Positions 1 through 8,674 of a stretch of 64,000 nt of DNA are shown here, piece after piece. Origin of the DNA: JACVRW01 sp963739095 (GTDB taxonomy: Bacteria; Actinomycetota; Thermoleophilia; Solirubrobacterales; Thermoleophilaceae); contig CAVTZF010000030.1 of assembly GCA_963739095.1 (NCBI GenBank), forward strand, positions 186,001 to 250,000. Direction: 5' to 3'. The notes under the pieces were generated by a model. The model saw only the letters and a program-made list of their open reading frames with translations, ran no database searches and was not told where the DNA came from. Position 1 is the first letter of the stretch. Every line of letters begins with the position of its first letter. Both the position numbers and the translations under genes were made by a program.

Positions 1-1484
1 GCTGGGGCGGCTACTGGGCCTGGGATGGCGTCGAGAACGCGGCGTTGATGCCGTGGCTGACGGGAACCGCCTTCCTGCACTCGGCGATGATCCAGGAGCG
101 GCGCGGGATGCTGAAGGTGTGGAACGTCTCGCTCGTACTCGCCACCGGCATCCTGGCGATCCTCGGCACGTTCGTGGTGCGCTCGGGGATCCTCGAGTCG
201 ATTCACGCCTTCGGGGCCTCAACGCTCGGCGTGCCCTTCCTCGTGCTGATCGCCGTGATGATCACCGGCTCGATAGCGCTCGTGGTGATCCGCCTGCCGA
301 CACTGCGGTCAGAGCACCGGCTCGATTCACTGCTCTCGCGCGAGGCGATGTTCCTGCTCAACAACCTCGTCCTCGTGGGGCTGTGCTTCGTCATCTTCTG
401 GGGAACCTTCTTCCCGCTTATCTCCGAGGCGATCACCGGCACCAAGGCGTCAGTCGGACCGCCCTGGTTCACCCGCTTCGTGGTGCCGCTTGCACTCGTG
501 CTGACACTGCTGTCAGGGCTCGGCCCGGTGTTCGCCTGGCGCCGGGCGACGTGGTCGAACCTGAGGCGGGGCCTGACTGTGCCGCTCGCGGCGGCGGGTG
601 CCGTCCTGATCGCGCTGCTCGTGGCCGGCGGCGTAGCGGAGCGACCCGCGGCGCTCGTCATGTTCTGCCTGGCAGCGTTCGTCTTGGCGGTCGTGGGCCA
701 GGAATTTTGGCGCGGCGTGCGCGCGCGCCGTGCGATGTCCGACGACTCCGTACCGCGGGCGCTGTTTGCGCTGGTGGGCCGCAATCGGCGTCGCTACGGC
801 GGCTACACGGTCCATGCCGGGATCGCTCTCCTGTTCGTCGGGATCGCCGCTTCGACCGCCTTCCAGGACGTCCGTGACGTGCGCCTGGGGATCGGCGAAC
901 GCACCCGGGTGGAGGACTACGAGCTCGCCTATGTCCGGCCGACGAGCGAGATCGTCGTGGCCTCGAATGGCTCCCTCGAGAAGATCGACCTGGGCGCCGT
1001 GCTGCGGGCGCGGCGCGGCAACGCCGAGCCGGTCACGCTCCGTCCTGAGCGCAGCTACTTCCCCGCGAACGATCCGAGCCTCGGGGCGGTGTCCCGCTAC
1101 TTCGAGGGCGAGGCAACGAGCGAGGTCGGGCTGGACACGGGGCTCCAACGTGATCTCTGGACCGTGGTCTCGCCCGAGGTCCGGAACCTGATCGGGATCG
1201 CTCGCGAGGGCGACGAGGTCTTCGAGCAGGCCCGCTCTTTACCGGTGGACGAGCGTCAGGCTGCTCTCGGCGAGGCGCTGCGGCGCATGGTTGCTCTGTA
1301 CGAGACGGAGCAGGGCGAGGTGCACTTCCGTGTGCTGGTCTCGCCGATGGTCACGTGGATCTGGCTCGGCGCGCTGGTCGTCCTTGCTGGCGGGTTGATC
1401 GCGTTATGGCCGGCGCCGGCCGGCGCGCGCCGCCTCGCCGCGACCTACGCGGCGCGTGTCGCTCGGGAGCTCAGCCGCGCCTGA
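1..1484 (+). CDS. ccmF: Cytochrome c heme lyase CcmF, 5'-truncated by window edge
   Basis: Membrane heme lyase/chaperone subunit of system I cytochrome c maturation, which ligates heme to CxxCH motifs outside the membrane. The reading frame is open from base 3, so the gene begins before the window. The first residues are WGGYWAWDGVENA, the heme-handling WWD signature of CcmF/CcmC, with Gly where Pro is usual. Several hydrophobic spans follow, then a long soluble region (about bases 860-1330), and a final membrane span near the C terminus. Roughly the C-terminal 490 residues are present. A ccmI-like gene starts 13 nt downstream, and a c-type cytochrome and a ccmD-like gene follow on the same strand. 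The family assignment is secure; only the N terminus is missing. Confidence 0.93.
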   Translation, partial: WGGYWAWDGVENAALMPWLTGTAFLHSAMIQERRGMLKVWNVSLVLATGILAILGTFVVRSGILESIHAFGASTLGVPFLVLIAVMITGSIALVVIRLPTLRSEHRLDSLLSREAMFLLNNLVLVGLCFVIFWGTFFPLISEAITGTKASVGPPWFTRFVVPLALVLTLLSGLGPVFAWRRATWSNLRRGLTVPLAAAGAVLIALLVAGGVAERPAALVMFCLAAFVLAVVGQEFWRGVRARRAMSDDSVPRALFALVGRNRRRYGGYTVHAGIALLFVGIAASTAFQDVRDVRLGIGERTRVEDYELAYVRPTSEIVVASNGSLEKIDLGAVLRARRGNAEPVTLRPERSYFPANDPSLGAVSRYFEGEATSEVGLDTGLQRDLWTVVSPEVRNLIGIAREGDEVFEQARSLPVDERQAALGEALRRMVALYETEQGEVHFRVLVSPMVTWIWLGALVVLAGGLIALWPAPAGARRLAATYAARVARELSRA

Positions 1485-1497
1485 GGGCCCGACCGGG

Positions 1498-1773
1498 ATG
1501 GAGGTCCTGCTCGTGATCGCGGTCCTCGCCGTCGTCGTGCTGGTGATCAGCGGCCCGCTGCGCCGGCAGCGCGGCGACGAGCCGGACGTCCTCGGCTCGC
1601 CGGAGCGGGCCGAGCTCGAGGCGGCGAAGGAGGCGAAGTACCGGCAGATTCGCGAGGCCGAGCTCGACCGTCGCACGGGCAAGCTCTCTCAGGAGGACTG
1701 GCGGGCCCTCGACGCCGAGCTGAGAGCCGAGGCGATCGAGCTGCTCCGGCGTCTCGACACGCTTGGGTCCTGA
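1498..1773 (+). CDS. CcmI-like small membrane protein of cytochrome c maturation
   Basis: A 91-residue protein with one N-terminal membrane span (about residues 2-18, MEVLLVIAVLAVVVLVI). A charged, helical cytosolic or periplasmic tail follows, with the pattern AKYRQIREAELDRRTGKLSQEDW. The same E-L-x-x-G-x-L-s-x-x-x-Y/W-x-x-L arrangement is found after the TM helix in CcmI/CycH N-terminal domains, whose job is to present apocytochrome to the heme lyase. The TPR part of long CcmI proteins is absent. The ATG at 1498 is chosen because it begins directly with the TM segment; an in-frame start at 1456 lies inside ccmF and would add only 14 hydrophilic residues. Position right behind ccmF supports the role; the exact family is inferred. 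Confidence 0.7.
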   Translation: MEVLLVIAVLAVVVLVISGPLRRQRGDEPDVLGSPERAELEAAKEAKYRQIREAELDRRTGKLSQEDWRALDAELRAEAIELLRRLDTLGS

Positions 1774-1796
1774 CGCACACCCGCAGCTCGCCGGGT

Positions 1797-1802
1797 TTGA
1801 CA
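1797..1802 (+). promoter_or_regulatory. Consensus -35-like TTGACA upstream of the cytochrome gene
   Basis: A perfect TTGACA lies in the 82-nt gap between the ccmI-like gene and the cytochrome gene start at 1856. No strong TATAAT sits at 17 nt; the best candidates are GATGCT (1815-1820) or TTTGGT (1820-1825). This would give the cytochrome gene its own promoter inside the ccm cluster. Only the -35 match is clear. Confidence 0.35.
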
Positions 1803-1855
1803 CTGCGTCGCAATGATGCTTTGGTTGCGGTGCGGAAGCGCGTCGGTGCAGATCC

Positions 1856-4460
1856 ATGCATCCGATGACCTCGAGGCTCATCACCCGCTGGATGCTCATT
1901 GGTGGCCTGGTCTTGGCCGCGTCGCTGGCGGCCCCCCTTGCGGCCGAAGCTGCGAAGTTCTCGGCGCCCACCTATTCGAGCCCGATCACGATGTCGGCAG
2001 ACGGCAAGCTGATCTGGGTGGTGAACCCCGGCGGCGACCAGGTGGTCGTGATCGGCGCCAAGTCGAACAAGGTGCTGAAGAAGATCAAGGTCGGCGACGA
2101 GCCTCAGGGCGTGGCGGTCGACCCGAACAATCGCTACGCCTACGTCGCCAACGCGGCGAGCGGCAACGTAACCGTCGTCCGCATCAAGAACCCCAAGCCG
2201 GGCAACTTCAAGGCCACTGTCGCCAAGGACCTCGGCAAGAAGGGCAAGTTCCTGACCGGCGCCGAGCCATGGAACATCGTTTCCTCTCCGGATGGCAGGC
2301 GCATCTACGTCGCCAACTCGAGCCAGGACAGCATCACGGTCATCGACGCCATTCGCCAGACCGGGAAGGGCAAGAAGAAGAAGACCAGCCCGAAGGTGCT
2401 CGGCCACGTCGCGCTGCGCGACAGCGCCTGCAGCCGGGACGAGGACTTCCACTTCCAGCCTCGCGGCATGGCGGTGACAAGAACAGCAAGAAGCTGTTCG
2501 TGACGAGCTTCTTCGCGTTCCAGCGCCCGGGCTTCCAGCAGGTGAACGACCAGGGCCGGCAGGGCATCGTCTGCCGCATCAACATCAATACGAAGCCGAA
2601 GAAGGGGAAGCTCGGGGCCTCACCCAAGGCCCGCATCGCGCTCCAGCCGCGCGACTCCGGATTCACCGCCGACAAGAACCTCGACAACGTGCCGGACCCG
2701 GTGTTCGCCTGGCCGAACCAGATGCAGAGCATCGTCATCCGTGGAGGCCAGGCGTTCGTGCCGAACATCGCAGCGGCGCCCGAGGGCCCGCAGCGCTTCA
2801 ACAACTCGACGATGGCCTATGTGAACGTCATCAACGGGATCAACAGCGGTAGCCAGAGCGACGGGAGCAACGGCAAGTTCCTGAACCTCCACCTGGGCGC
2901 GCGCACGCCCGAACAGGGCAAGAAGAAGCTCTTCTTCGCTAACCCCTGGGCGATCGGGTTCACGAACCAAAGCGGTTCCGGGTCGGCCTACGTAGTGTCC
3001 GCGGCATCGGACCTGCTGGTCAAGGTAAACGTGTCGGGCAACGGCACGCTCAGCTTCACCGGCGGGCCGCAGACCACCCGTTACATCGACCTAAACGATC
3101 CGGCCAACCCGGCCACGAGCGGCGCCAACGCGGGCAAGAACCCCCAGGGCATCGTTGTCAACAAGCAGGGAACGCGGGCCTGGGTCAACAACTTCGTATC
3201 CCGCAACATCACCAGGGTCAACCTGCAGACGGACCAGGTGATCGGAACGACCCGCTACGCCGCGCTGCCGACGCCCGGGTCGGCGGAGGAGATTGTCGCG
3301 GTCGGCGCCGAGATGTTCTTCAGCTCACGGGGCAACTTCGACCGGCCCGCCGGTACCACGGTGTCGACCAGCGAGCGGCTCTCGAGCGACGCCTGGCAGT
3401 CGTGCGCGAGCTGCCACTTCAAGGGCTTGACCGACAGCGTCGTGTGGTCCTTCGGGACCGGCCCACGCAAGTCGCTGCCGCTCAACGCGAGCTTCAATCC
3501 GACCGCCCGCACCCAGCAGAAGATCCTCAACTACTCGGCCGTCAACGACGAGATCGAGGACTTCTCGCTCAACACCCGCAACGTCTCCGGGCCGGGCCCG
3601 CTGGCTGCGGCCGTGCCTTGCGACGCCCCGGCCGCCGGTCAGCCGGCCACCAGCACCTTCAGCCCGAACCACGGCCTGATCATCGCCGACAACGGCGACA
3701 TCAACCTGCCGCCGTGCGTGATCAACGCTATTCCGGCGAAGGCGAACGCGGACCGTCAGCAGCTTACCGTCACGCTGCCCGGCAGTAACCGGGCAATTCC
3801 GGCGCAGACGGCGATGCGGGAGTGGGTGCGCAACGCCATCCGCACGCCGGACGGTCCCTTCACCAACCAGTCGCTCGGCGCGACTCGCCTGAACCCGAAC
3901 CAGGTCCAGGCGGGCCGTGCGCTCTTCGCCCAGGCAGGTTGCGCGAACTGCCATGGCGGCACGCTCTTCAGCAACTCCATCAAGGATTATGTGTCGCCGC
4001 CGGTCGCCGCGGATATCGCCAACGAGCGCATGCCGCTGGCGCCCGGCACGAACCCGGTGGGCGCCCCGTACGTGGCGAAGTTCATCACCAACATCGGGTC
4101 CTTCAATCTCGGCGTACCCGGTCAGGGAAACGACCTGGGCAACAACATCGGCGCCACGGAGCTGACCACCGCCGGCTTCAGCGCGGTGACCCAGCAGACG
4201 ACGCCGCCATTCGAGGCACTCGGGCGCGACTACAACGGCGACGGCAAGGGGAACGGATTCACGATTCCGTCCATGCTCGGCATCGACTCCGCGCCGCCCT
4301 ACTACCACAACGGGGCGTGCGAGACGCTCGAGTGTGTGCTCAGCAACGTCAAGCACCGCACGTCCACGCCGGGCCGGCGGCCCCGAACTCGCAGCCCGAC
4401 GCGCTCAGCAGCGCCTCCGACCGCGCCCGCGTGGTCGCGTTCCTGAGGTCGCTCGACTGA
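1856..4460 (+). CDS. Secreted YVTN beta-propeller / diheme cytochrome c protein, two apparent frameshifts
   Basis: Exported redox protein. It has a signal peptide (about residues 12-32), YVTN-type propeller blades (WVVNPGGDQVVVIG, YAYVANAASGNVTVV, IYVANSSQDSITVID) and two heme-attachment motifs, CASCH (bases 3403-3417) and CANCH (3940-3954), as in MauG/cytochrome c peroxidase-like proteins. As sequenced, the frame breaks twice. Near 2478 one base is missing: frame 2 reads GMAVT, then frame 1 continues NSKKLFVTSFF. Between about 4360 and 4375 another base is missing, after which frame 0 supplies the ending VVAFLRSLD. About 630 codons between the breaks are intact, which argues for sequencing error or very recent mutation. 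The gene sits between ccmI-like and ccmD-like genes, so it is probably a client of the heme ligation system. Substrate unknown. Confidence 0.8.
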
Positions 4461-4471
4461 GAGGCACGAGC

Positions 4472-4636
4472 GTGCCCGCGCTGCCGCTCGACGAAGCAGG
4501 GAAGTACGTGGCCGGGGCGTACGTGGTGTTCGTCGCCCTGATCCTGGTCTACGTGGCGATCATCGGCGCGAAGATCGCCCGCATCGACCGGGTACTGACG
4601 GAGCTCGCGACGGAGCTCGCGAAGGACGACAAGTGA
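4472..4636 (+). CDS. CcmD-like small membrane protein
   Basis: A 54-residue protein with one membrane helix (KYVAGAYVVFVALILVYVAI) and a positively charged juxtamembrane stretch (GAKIARIDRVLTELATEL). The length, the Y-V-x-x-A-Y start of the helix and the basic exit match CcmD, the tiny heme-exporter subunit that binds CcmC and releases holo-CcmE. The GTG start at 4472 lies 11 nt after the cytochrome gene stop. Its last four bases overlap the next gene as GTGA, so the two are translationally coupled. The assignment rests on size, topology and the ccm neighbourhood, because the family has little sequence conservation. Confidence 0.65.
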   Translation: MPALPLDEAGKYVAGAYVVFVALILVYVAIIGAKIARIDRVLTELATELAKDDK

Positions 4637-4911
4637 CGGGAGACGTCGCACCCGTGCTCTCAGCGCTGCGGCGGCGCAGCGACCAGGTGGTCGAGCACGT
4701 GCTGCGAGAGAACGAGTCGCGCTGGGAGTCACTCTCGGAAGCCGATCGCCGGCGGCTCGAGGTGATGACGCAGGAGGTGGCGTCGCGGCTGTTGCACGAA
4801 CCGTCACAGCGCCTCGAGGCGGCCGGGGGCGACAGCTCGTCCCGCTATGTGAAAGCGATGGGCGACTTGTTCGGGCTCGGGCCGGACGAGCTGCGCAGCA
4901 GCGCCTACTGA
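4633..4911 (+). CDS. Free-standing glutamyl-tRNA reductase dimerisation-domain protein
   Basis: A 92-residue all-helical protein. It follows the C-terminal dimerisation domain of glutamyl-tRNA reductase (HemA): V-A-P-V-L-S-A-L-R-R-R at the start, an LSEADRRRLEVMT helix, and the hallmark LLHEPSQRLEAA (LLHEP-x-x-x-L in HemA), then a YVKAMGDLFGL end helix. The catalytic and NADPH-binding domains are absent and no hemA is in the window, so this is not a truncated reductase in the usual sense. It is coupled to the ccmD-like gene (GTGA overlap), linking it to heme use. It may bind GluTR and tune heme synthesis, or simply dimerise; function is inferred. The gene ends 6 nt before the convergent sdhE-like stop. 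Confidence 0.72.
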   Translation: MTGDVAPVLSALRRRSDQVVEHVLRENESRWESLSEADRRRLEVMTQEVASRLLHEPSQRLEAAGGDSSSRYVKAMGDLFGLGPDELRSSAY

Positions 4912-4916
4912 TCCCG

Positions 4917-5819
4917 TCAGGCCGCAGCCAGCTCGGCGACCTTGCGCACGACGTCCTTCGTCGAGACGACATGCTTGTCCATCCCCAGCTCCTTCGGCTC
5001 GAGGCCGAGCGCCAGGCCGACCGCCTGGGGCAGGTGCAGCACCGGGATGCCGAGGTCGCGCTCCACGAACTGTGTCGCGGCGGGCTGTTGCAGGTCGAGG
5101 TTCAGGTGGCAGAGCGGGCACGGTGTGACGAGGGCGTCGGCGCCGGCGTCGATCGCGTCGGCGAGGTGCCGCCCGGCCTGGCGCAGCGACGTCGTGCGGT
5201 TCATCGTGATCACGGGGAAGCCGCAGCACTTGCGCGCCCCGGCGTAGTCGACGGGCTCGCCGCCCAGCGCCTCGATCACCCAGTCGAGATAGCGGTCGCG
5301 GTCGGGATGATCCGAGAAGCCGAGCCGCTTCGACGGACGCACGATGTAGCAGCCGTAGAAGGGTGCGAGCCGCAGCCCCTCGAGCGGGCGCTGCACCTTC
5401 GCGCGCAGGGTGTCCAGGCCGATCTCCTCGACGAGGATCCATAGGAAGTTCTTGTTCCACCAGCGGGCGTCCGTCTGGTAGGAGAGCCCCTCGGGCTCGA
5501 GATGGGAGTTGACCTCGGCGCGGTAGCCGGTGTCGGCGTCGAGCCGTGACTGGCACTCGGACTGGGCGCCCTGGCAGGTCGAGCAGATGTTCATCATGCC
5601 GGCCGCGTCCTGGACGCTCTGCGCCATCGCGAACGTGCGCGCGTTGAGCGCGTCGACGAGCTCCTGGTTGTGCTCGGCGATCACGCCGGCGCCGCAGCAG
5701 TTGGCGCGGTCGAGCTCGACCAGCTCGAGGTCGAGCAGCGGCGCGACCTTCGCGACCGAGCCGTGCAGCTCGGGGGTGAAACCCCGGGATACGCACCCGG
5801 GCCAGTAGGCCAACTTCAC
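4917..5819 (-). CDS. SdhE/HdrB-like cysteine-rich subunit of class E succinate dehydrogenase
   Basis: A 300-residue protein with two CCG (cysteine-rich) domains of the heterodisulfide reductase B type. The first has GC near the N terminus (C9), CC at 41-42 and C79/C82 (CSTC). The second has C157, CC at 198-199 and C234/C237 (CPLC). Such domains bind a non-cubane [4Fe-4S] cluster. In class E (Sulfolobus/Campylobacter-type) succinate:quinone reductases this subunit replaces the heme-bearing SdhC/SdhD anchors and carries electrons to quinone. The GTG start at 5819 lies two bases after the sdhB stop, so it is the third gene of sdhABE. No membrane span is apparent, so attachment is probably peripheral. 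Confidence 0.85.
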   Translation of the reverse strand: MKLAYWPGCVSRGFTPELHGSVAKVAPLLDLELVELDRANCCGAGVIAEHNQELVDALNARTFAMAQSVQDAAGMMNICSTCQGAQSECQSRLDADTGYRAEVNSHLEPEGLSYQTDARWWNKNFLWILVEEIGLDTLRAKVQRPLEGLRLAPFYGCYIVRPSKRLGFSDHPDRDRYLDWVIEALGGEPVDYAGARKCCGFPVITMNRTTSLRQAGRHLADAIDAGADALVTPCPLCHLNLDLQQPAATQFVERDLGIPVLHLPQAVGLALGLEPKELGMDKHVVSTKDVVRKVAELAAA

Positions 5820-5821
5820 AG

Positions 5822-6934
5822 CTACGGTCTCCCTTCGGAGGTCAGGGGCTCCTCCTCGATCGGTGTGGCGCCAGGCTCGCCGGCCTCCTCGCCGATGATG
5901 TAGAGGTTGAGCTCGAGGCGCTCGTCCTTCGACTCGATCTCCGTGATGATGCGGCGGACCTGCTTCTGGTCGGGCAGCTTCGGGTGCATGAGCGCCTTCC
6001 TCGTGGTCACCTTGCGCGACTTGAGCCCGTCGATCACGGTGGGCAGGTTCTGTGTCAGCTGCTTGATTGCGCTGGGACGCAGCTGGCCCTTCACGAGCGA
6101 TCCGTCGCCGAACGAGCGCGGCAGCAGCTGCGCCTCGTGGAGGGTGCCCCACTTCTCGATGATGTTGACGAACGCCTTCTCGTGGCCGTAGCCGTTGTTC
6201 TCGTCCTTGATCCCGAAGTCCGCCGTCGCGCGCCGTCGCAGCCGCATGATCTGGTCCATCGGAGCGACGTCCTTGGGGCAGACCTCGACGCAGGCGAAGC
6301 AGTGCGTGCAGTCGTACATCCCGTGCGGGTCCTCGGCGAGGTCCTCGAGCCGCTCCTGGTGCTCGCCATCGCGCGGGTCGCCCACGAACCGGTAGGCCTT
6401 TGCGAGGGCCGCGGGGCCGATGAACTCGGGGTCGACCTCCAGCGACAGGCACGATGAGACGCAGGCACCGCAGTGGATGCAGGCCATCGCCTGGGTCACG
6501 TCGAGCATCGCCTCGGCCGGGACGATGTACTCCTGGTTCTCGGGCGGCTCCTCGGCAGGCAGCAGCCAGGGGGTCACCCGCCGGACCTTCTTCCAGTGGA
6601 CCGCCTCCATGTCGGTGATCAGGTCCTTGATCACCGGCATGTTCCCCATCGGCTCGACCGTGATGGCGCCGTCGCGGGCCCGCTCGGCGGCGTCGCCGAT
6701 GCGCGTGTTGCAGGCGAGCGCGGAGCGCCCGTTGATCTTGACCCCGCAGGAGCCGCAGATCGCTGCGCGGCAGGAGCAGCGGATCCCGATCGAGCCGTCC
6801 TCGCGGTCCTTGATCTGGAGGATGCCGTCGAGCACCGACCGCTCGGGGGGCAGCTCGGCCTCGTAGTCCTTCCAGTACGCCGCCTCCCCGGACTCGGGGT
6901 CGAAACGCCGGATCTTCAGTGTGTAGCTGGCCAC
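5822..6934 (-). CDS. sdhB: Succinate dehydrogenase iron-sulfur subunit
   Basis: Electron-transfer subunit of succinate dehydrogenase/fumarate reductase, 370 residues; the usual length is about 240, and the excess is a C-terminal extension of about 130. The plant-type [2Fe-2S] site has C53, C55, C60, C63 and C75. The first ferredoxin site is C152-x2-C155-x2-C158-x3-C162. The second is C209-x2-C212-x2-C215-x3-C219-P. C212 adds a fourth cysteine where classical SdhB has a non-Cys residue, so the usual [3Fe-4S] cluster is probably [4Fe-4S], as in class E enzymes. GTG start 5 nt behind sdhA. Confidence 0.93.
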   Translation of the reverse strand: MASYTLKIRRFDPESGEAAYWKDYEAELPPERSVLDGILQIKDREDGSIGIRCSCRAAICGSCGVKINGRSALACNTRIGDAAERARDGAITVEPMGNMPVIKDLITDMEAVHWKKVRRVTPWLLPAEEPPENQEYIVPAEAMLDVTQAMACIHCGACVSSCLSLEVDPEFIGPAALAKAYRFVGDPRDGEHQERLEDLAEDPHGMYDCTHCFACVEVCPKDVAPMDQIMRLRRRATADFGIKDENNGYGHEKAFVNIIEKWGTLHEAQLLPRSFGDGSLVKGQLRPSAIKQLTQNLPTVIDGLKSRKVTTRKALMHPKLPDQKQVRRIITEIESKDERLELNLYIIGEEAGEPGATPIEEEPLTSEGRP

Positions 6935-6939
6935 TCTTC

Positions 6940-8622
6940 TCAGTACGTCCTCTCCTGCGGCTCCCACTGGGTCATCGTGACCTCCGAGTAGGAGATCTCC
7001 GGTTCGCTGCCGTTCGCGGACACGTTGATGTGCTTGAGCCACTCCTCGTCGTTGCGCGACGGGTAGTCGGTGCGGAACTGGGCGCCGCGGCTCTCCTTGC
7101 GCTCGATCGCGGACACCACGATGCACTCGGCGTTGTCGAGCATGAACTCGAGCTCGAGCGCGCCGAGCACGTCCTGGTTGAAGACGGTGCCCTTGTCGTC
7201 GATCGCGACGGACTGCGCCTCCTCCTGGAGCTTGCGCACACCGTCGAGCGCGATCTGCAGGCCGGCCTCGTCGCGGAAGACGGCGACGTACTTGTCCATC
7301 AGCCGGCCCAGGTCTGCCTTGATCTCCGAGACGCGCCGGCCGCCTCCCTCGCGCGCGACGATGGCCTCGATCGCGTCCGCCTCCTCGTCGAGCTTGGCCC
7401 GGCTGAGCTCTGGCATGTGCATGCTGCGCACCGCGTCGGCGGCGTGGGCGCCCGAGCGGCGGCCGAAGACGAGCGTGTCGAGCAGCGAGTTCGCGCCGAG
7501 CCGGTTGCCGCCGTGCACGGAGACGCAGGCCACCTCGCCGGCGGCGTAAAGGCCGGGGATCGGCGTCTGGCCGTTGATGTCCGTCTTGACGCCGCCCATC
7601 ACGTAGTGGTTGCCCGGCTTGATGTGGATCGGCTCGCGAGTGATGTCGACGCCGGCGAAGTCGCGGCCGACGTTGACGATCTCTCGCAGCGCCTCGTGGA
7701 TGCGCTTGCGCGGCACGACCGTGATGTCGAGGGCAACGGTTCCGTCCGGGAAGCCGCGGCCCTCGTTGATCTCGGTCTGCTCGGCGCGAGAGACGACGTC
7801 GCGCGAGGCGAGCTCCATCTTGTTGGGCGCGTACTTCTCCATGAAGCGCTCGCCCTGGGCGTTGTAGAGGTGGGCGCCCTCCCCGCGAGCGCCCTCGGTG
7901 ATGAGCAGGCCCAGCCCCGCCAGCGTGGTGGGGTGGTACTGGATCATCTCCATGTCCATCAGCGGTGCGCCGACCCGGTACGCCATGGCGATCCCGTCCC
8001 CGGTGCAGATCAGGGCATTCGTCGTGGGGTCGTAGATCTGGCCGTTGCCGCCGCTCGCCAGGATCACGGCCTTGGCGGCGAACAGCTCCATCGTGCCGTC
8101 GCGGATGTTGCGCGTGATGGCGCCGGCGATGCGCCCCTCGTCGTCCTGCACGAGCGCGGTCGTGAACCACTCCTCGTAGCGATGGACGTCCTCGTACTTC
8201 ATGAGCTGCTCGTAGAGGACGTGCAGGATCGCCTGGCCGGTGATGTCGGCCACGTAGTAGGTGCGGGCCGCGCTGGCGCCGCCGAAGGCGCGCTTGCCGA
8301 GCCTGCCCTCCTCGTTGCGGTGGAAGGTCACGCCCCAGTGCTCGAGGTCGAGCAGCTCCTCGGGTGCTTCGCGGCACATGATCTCGATCGCGTCCTGGTC
8401 GCCCAGGTAGTCGGAGCCCTTGACCGTGTCGAAGGCGTGCGACTCCCACGAGTCCTGCGGGTCGAGCGCCGCGTTGATGCCGCCCTGGGCGGCGTTCGAG
8501 TGCGAGCGCACCGGGTGGACCTTGGAGATGATCCCCACGGATGCGCCCTTTGCCGCGGCGGCGAGGGCAGCGCGCTGGCCGGCGAGGCCGGCCCCTATGA
8601 CGAGGACGTCGTGCTGAGGCAT
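6940..8622 (-). CDS. sdhA: Succinate dehydrogenase flavoprotein subunit
   Basis: FAD-containing catalytic subunit that oxidises succinate to fumarate in the TCA cycle, 560 residues. It has the dinucleotide-binding motif GAGLAG (10-15) and the covalent-flavin signature SHSNAAQGG, with His41 as the expected FAD-linked residue. Substrate and proton-shuttle elements YHPTT and RDVVSRAEQTEI are present, as is GLYAAGEVACVSVHGGNRLGANSL. This is first in the sdhABE operon. A TAGAAT hexamer 16 nt upstream of the ATG is the likely operon promoter. The family and role are secure; the electron acceptor chain is inferred from the neighbouring HdrB-like subunit. Confidence 0.95.
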   Translation of the reverse strand: MPQHDVLVIGAGLAGQRAALAAAAKGASVGIISKVHPVRSHSNAAQGGINAALDPQDSWESHAFDTVKGSDYLGDQDAIEIMCREAPEELLDLEHWGVTFHRNEEGRLGKRAFGGASAARTYYVADITGQAILHVLYEQLMKYEDVHRYEEWFTTALVQDDEGRIAGAITRNIRDGTMELFAAKAVILASGGNGQIYDPTTNALICTGDGIAMAYRVGAPLMDMEMIQYHPTTLAGLGLLITEGARGEGAHLYNAQGERFMEKYAPNKMELASRDVVSRAEQTEINEGRGFPDGTVALDITVVPRKRIHEALREIVNVGRDFAGVDITREPIHIKPGNHYVMGGVKTDINGQTPIPGLYAAGEVACVSVHGGNRLGANSLLDTLVFGRRSGAHAADAVRSMHMPELSRAKLDEEADAIEAIVAREGGGRRVSEIKADLGRLMDKYVAVFRDEAGLQIALDGVRKLQEEAQSVAIDDKGTVFNQDVLGALELEFMLDNAECIVVSAIERKESRGAQFRTDYPSRNDEEWLKHINVSANGSEPEISYSEVTMTQWEPQERTY

Positions 8623-8638
8623 TCGTTCGGGGTCCGCG

Positions 8639-8644
8639 ATTCTA
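8639..8644 (-). promoter_or_regulatory. -10 TAGAAT for the sdhABE operon
   Basis: TAGAAT on the minus strand lies 16 nt upstream of the sdhA ATG, in the 52-nt gap behind the S2P protease gene. It would give a very short leader. No TTGACA-like -35 box was recognised. Confidence 0.45.
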
Positions 8645-8674
8645 TGGAACGGGACCGGCGGCCTTGTCGCCGGG

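Noticed and set aside
2470..2482. Programmed ribosomal frameshifting in the cytochrome gene
   Set aside because: No slippery heptamer or downstream structure is evident, and the same kind of indel occurs in unrelated genes such as rsmA, so sequence error is simpler.
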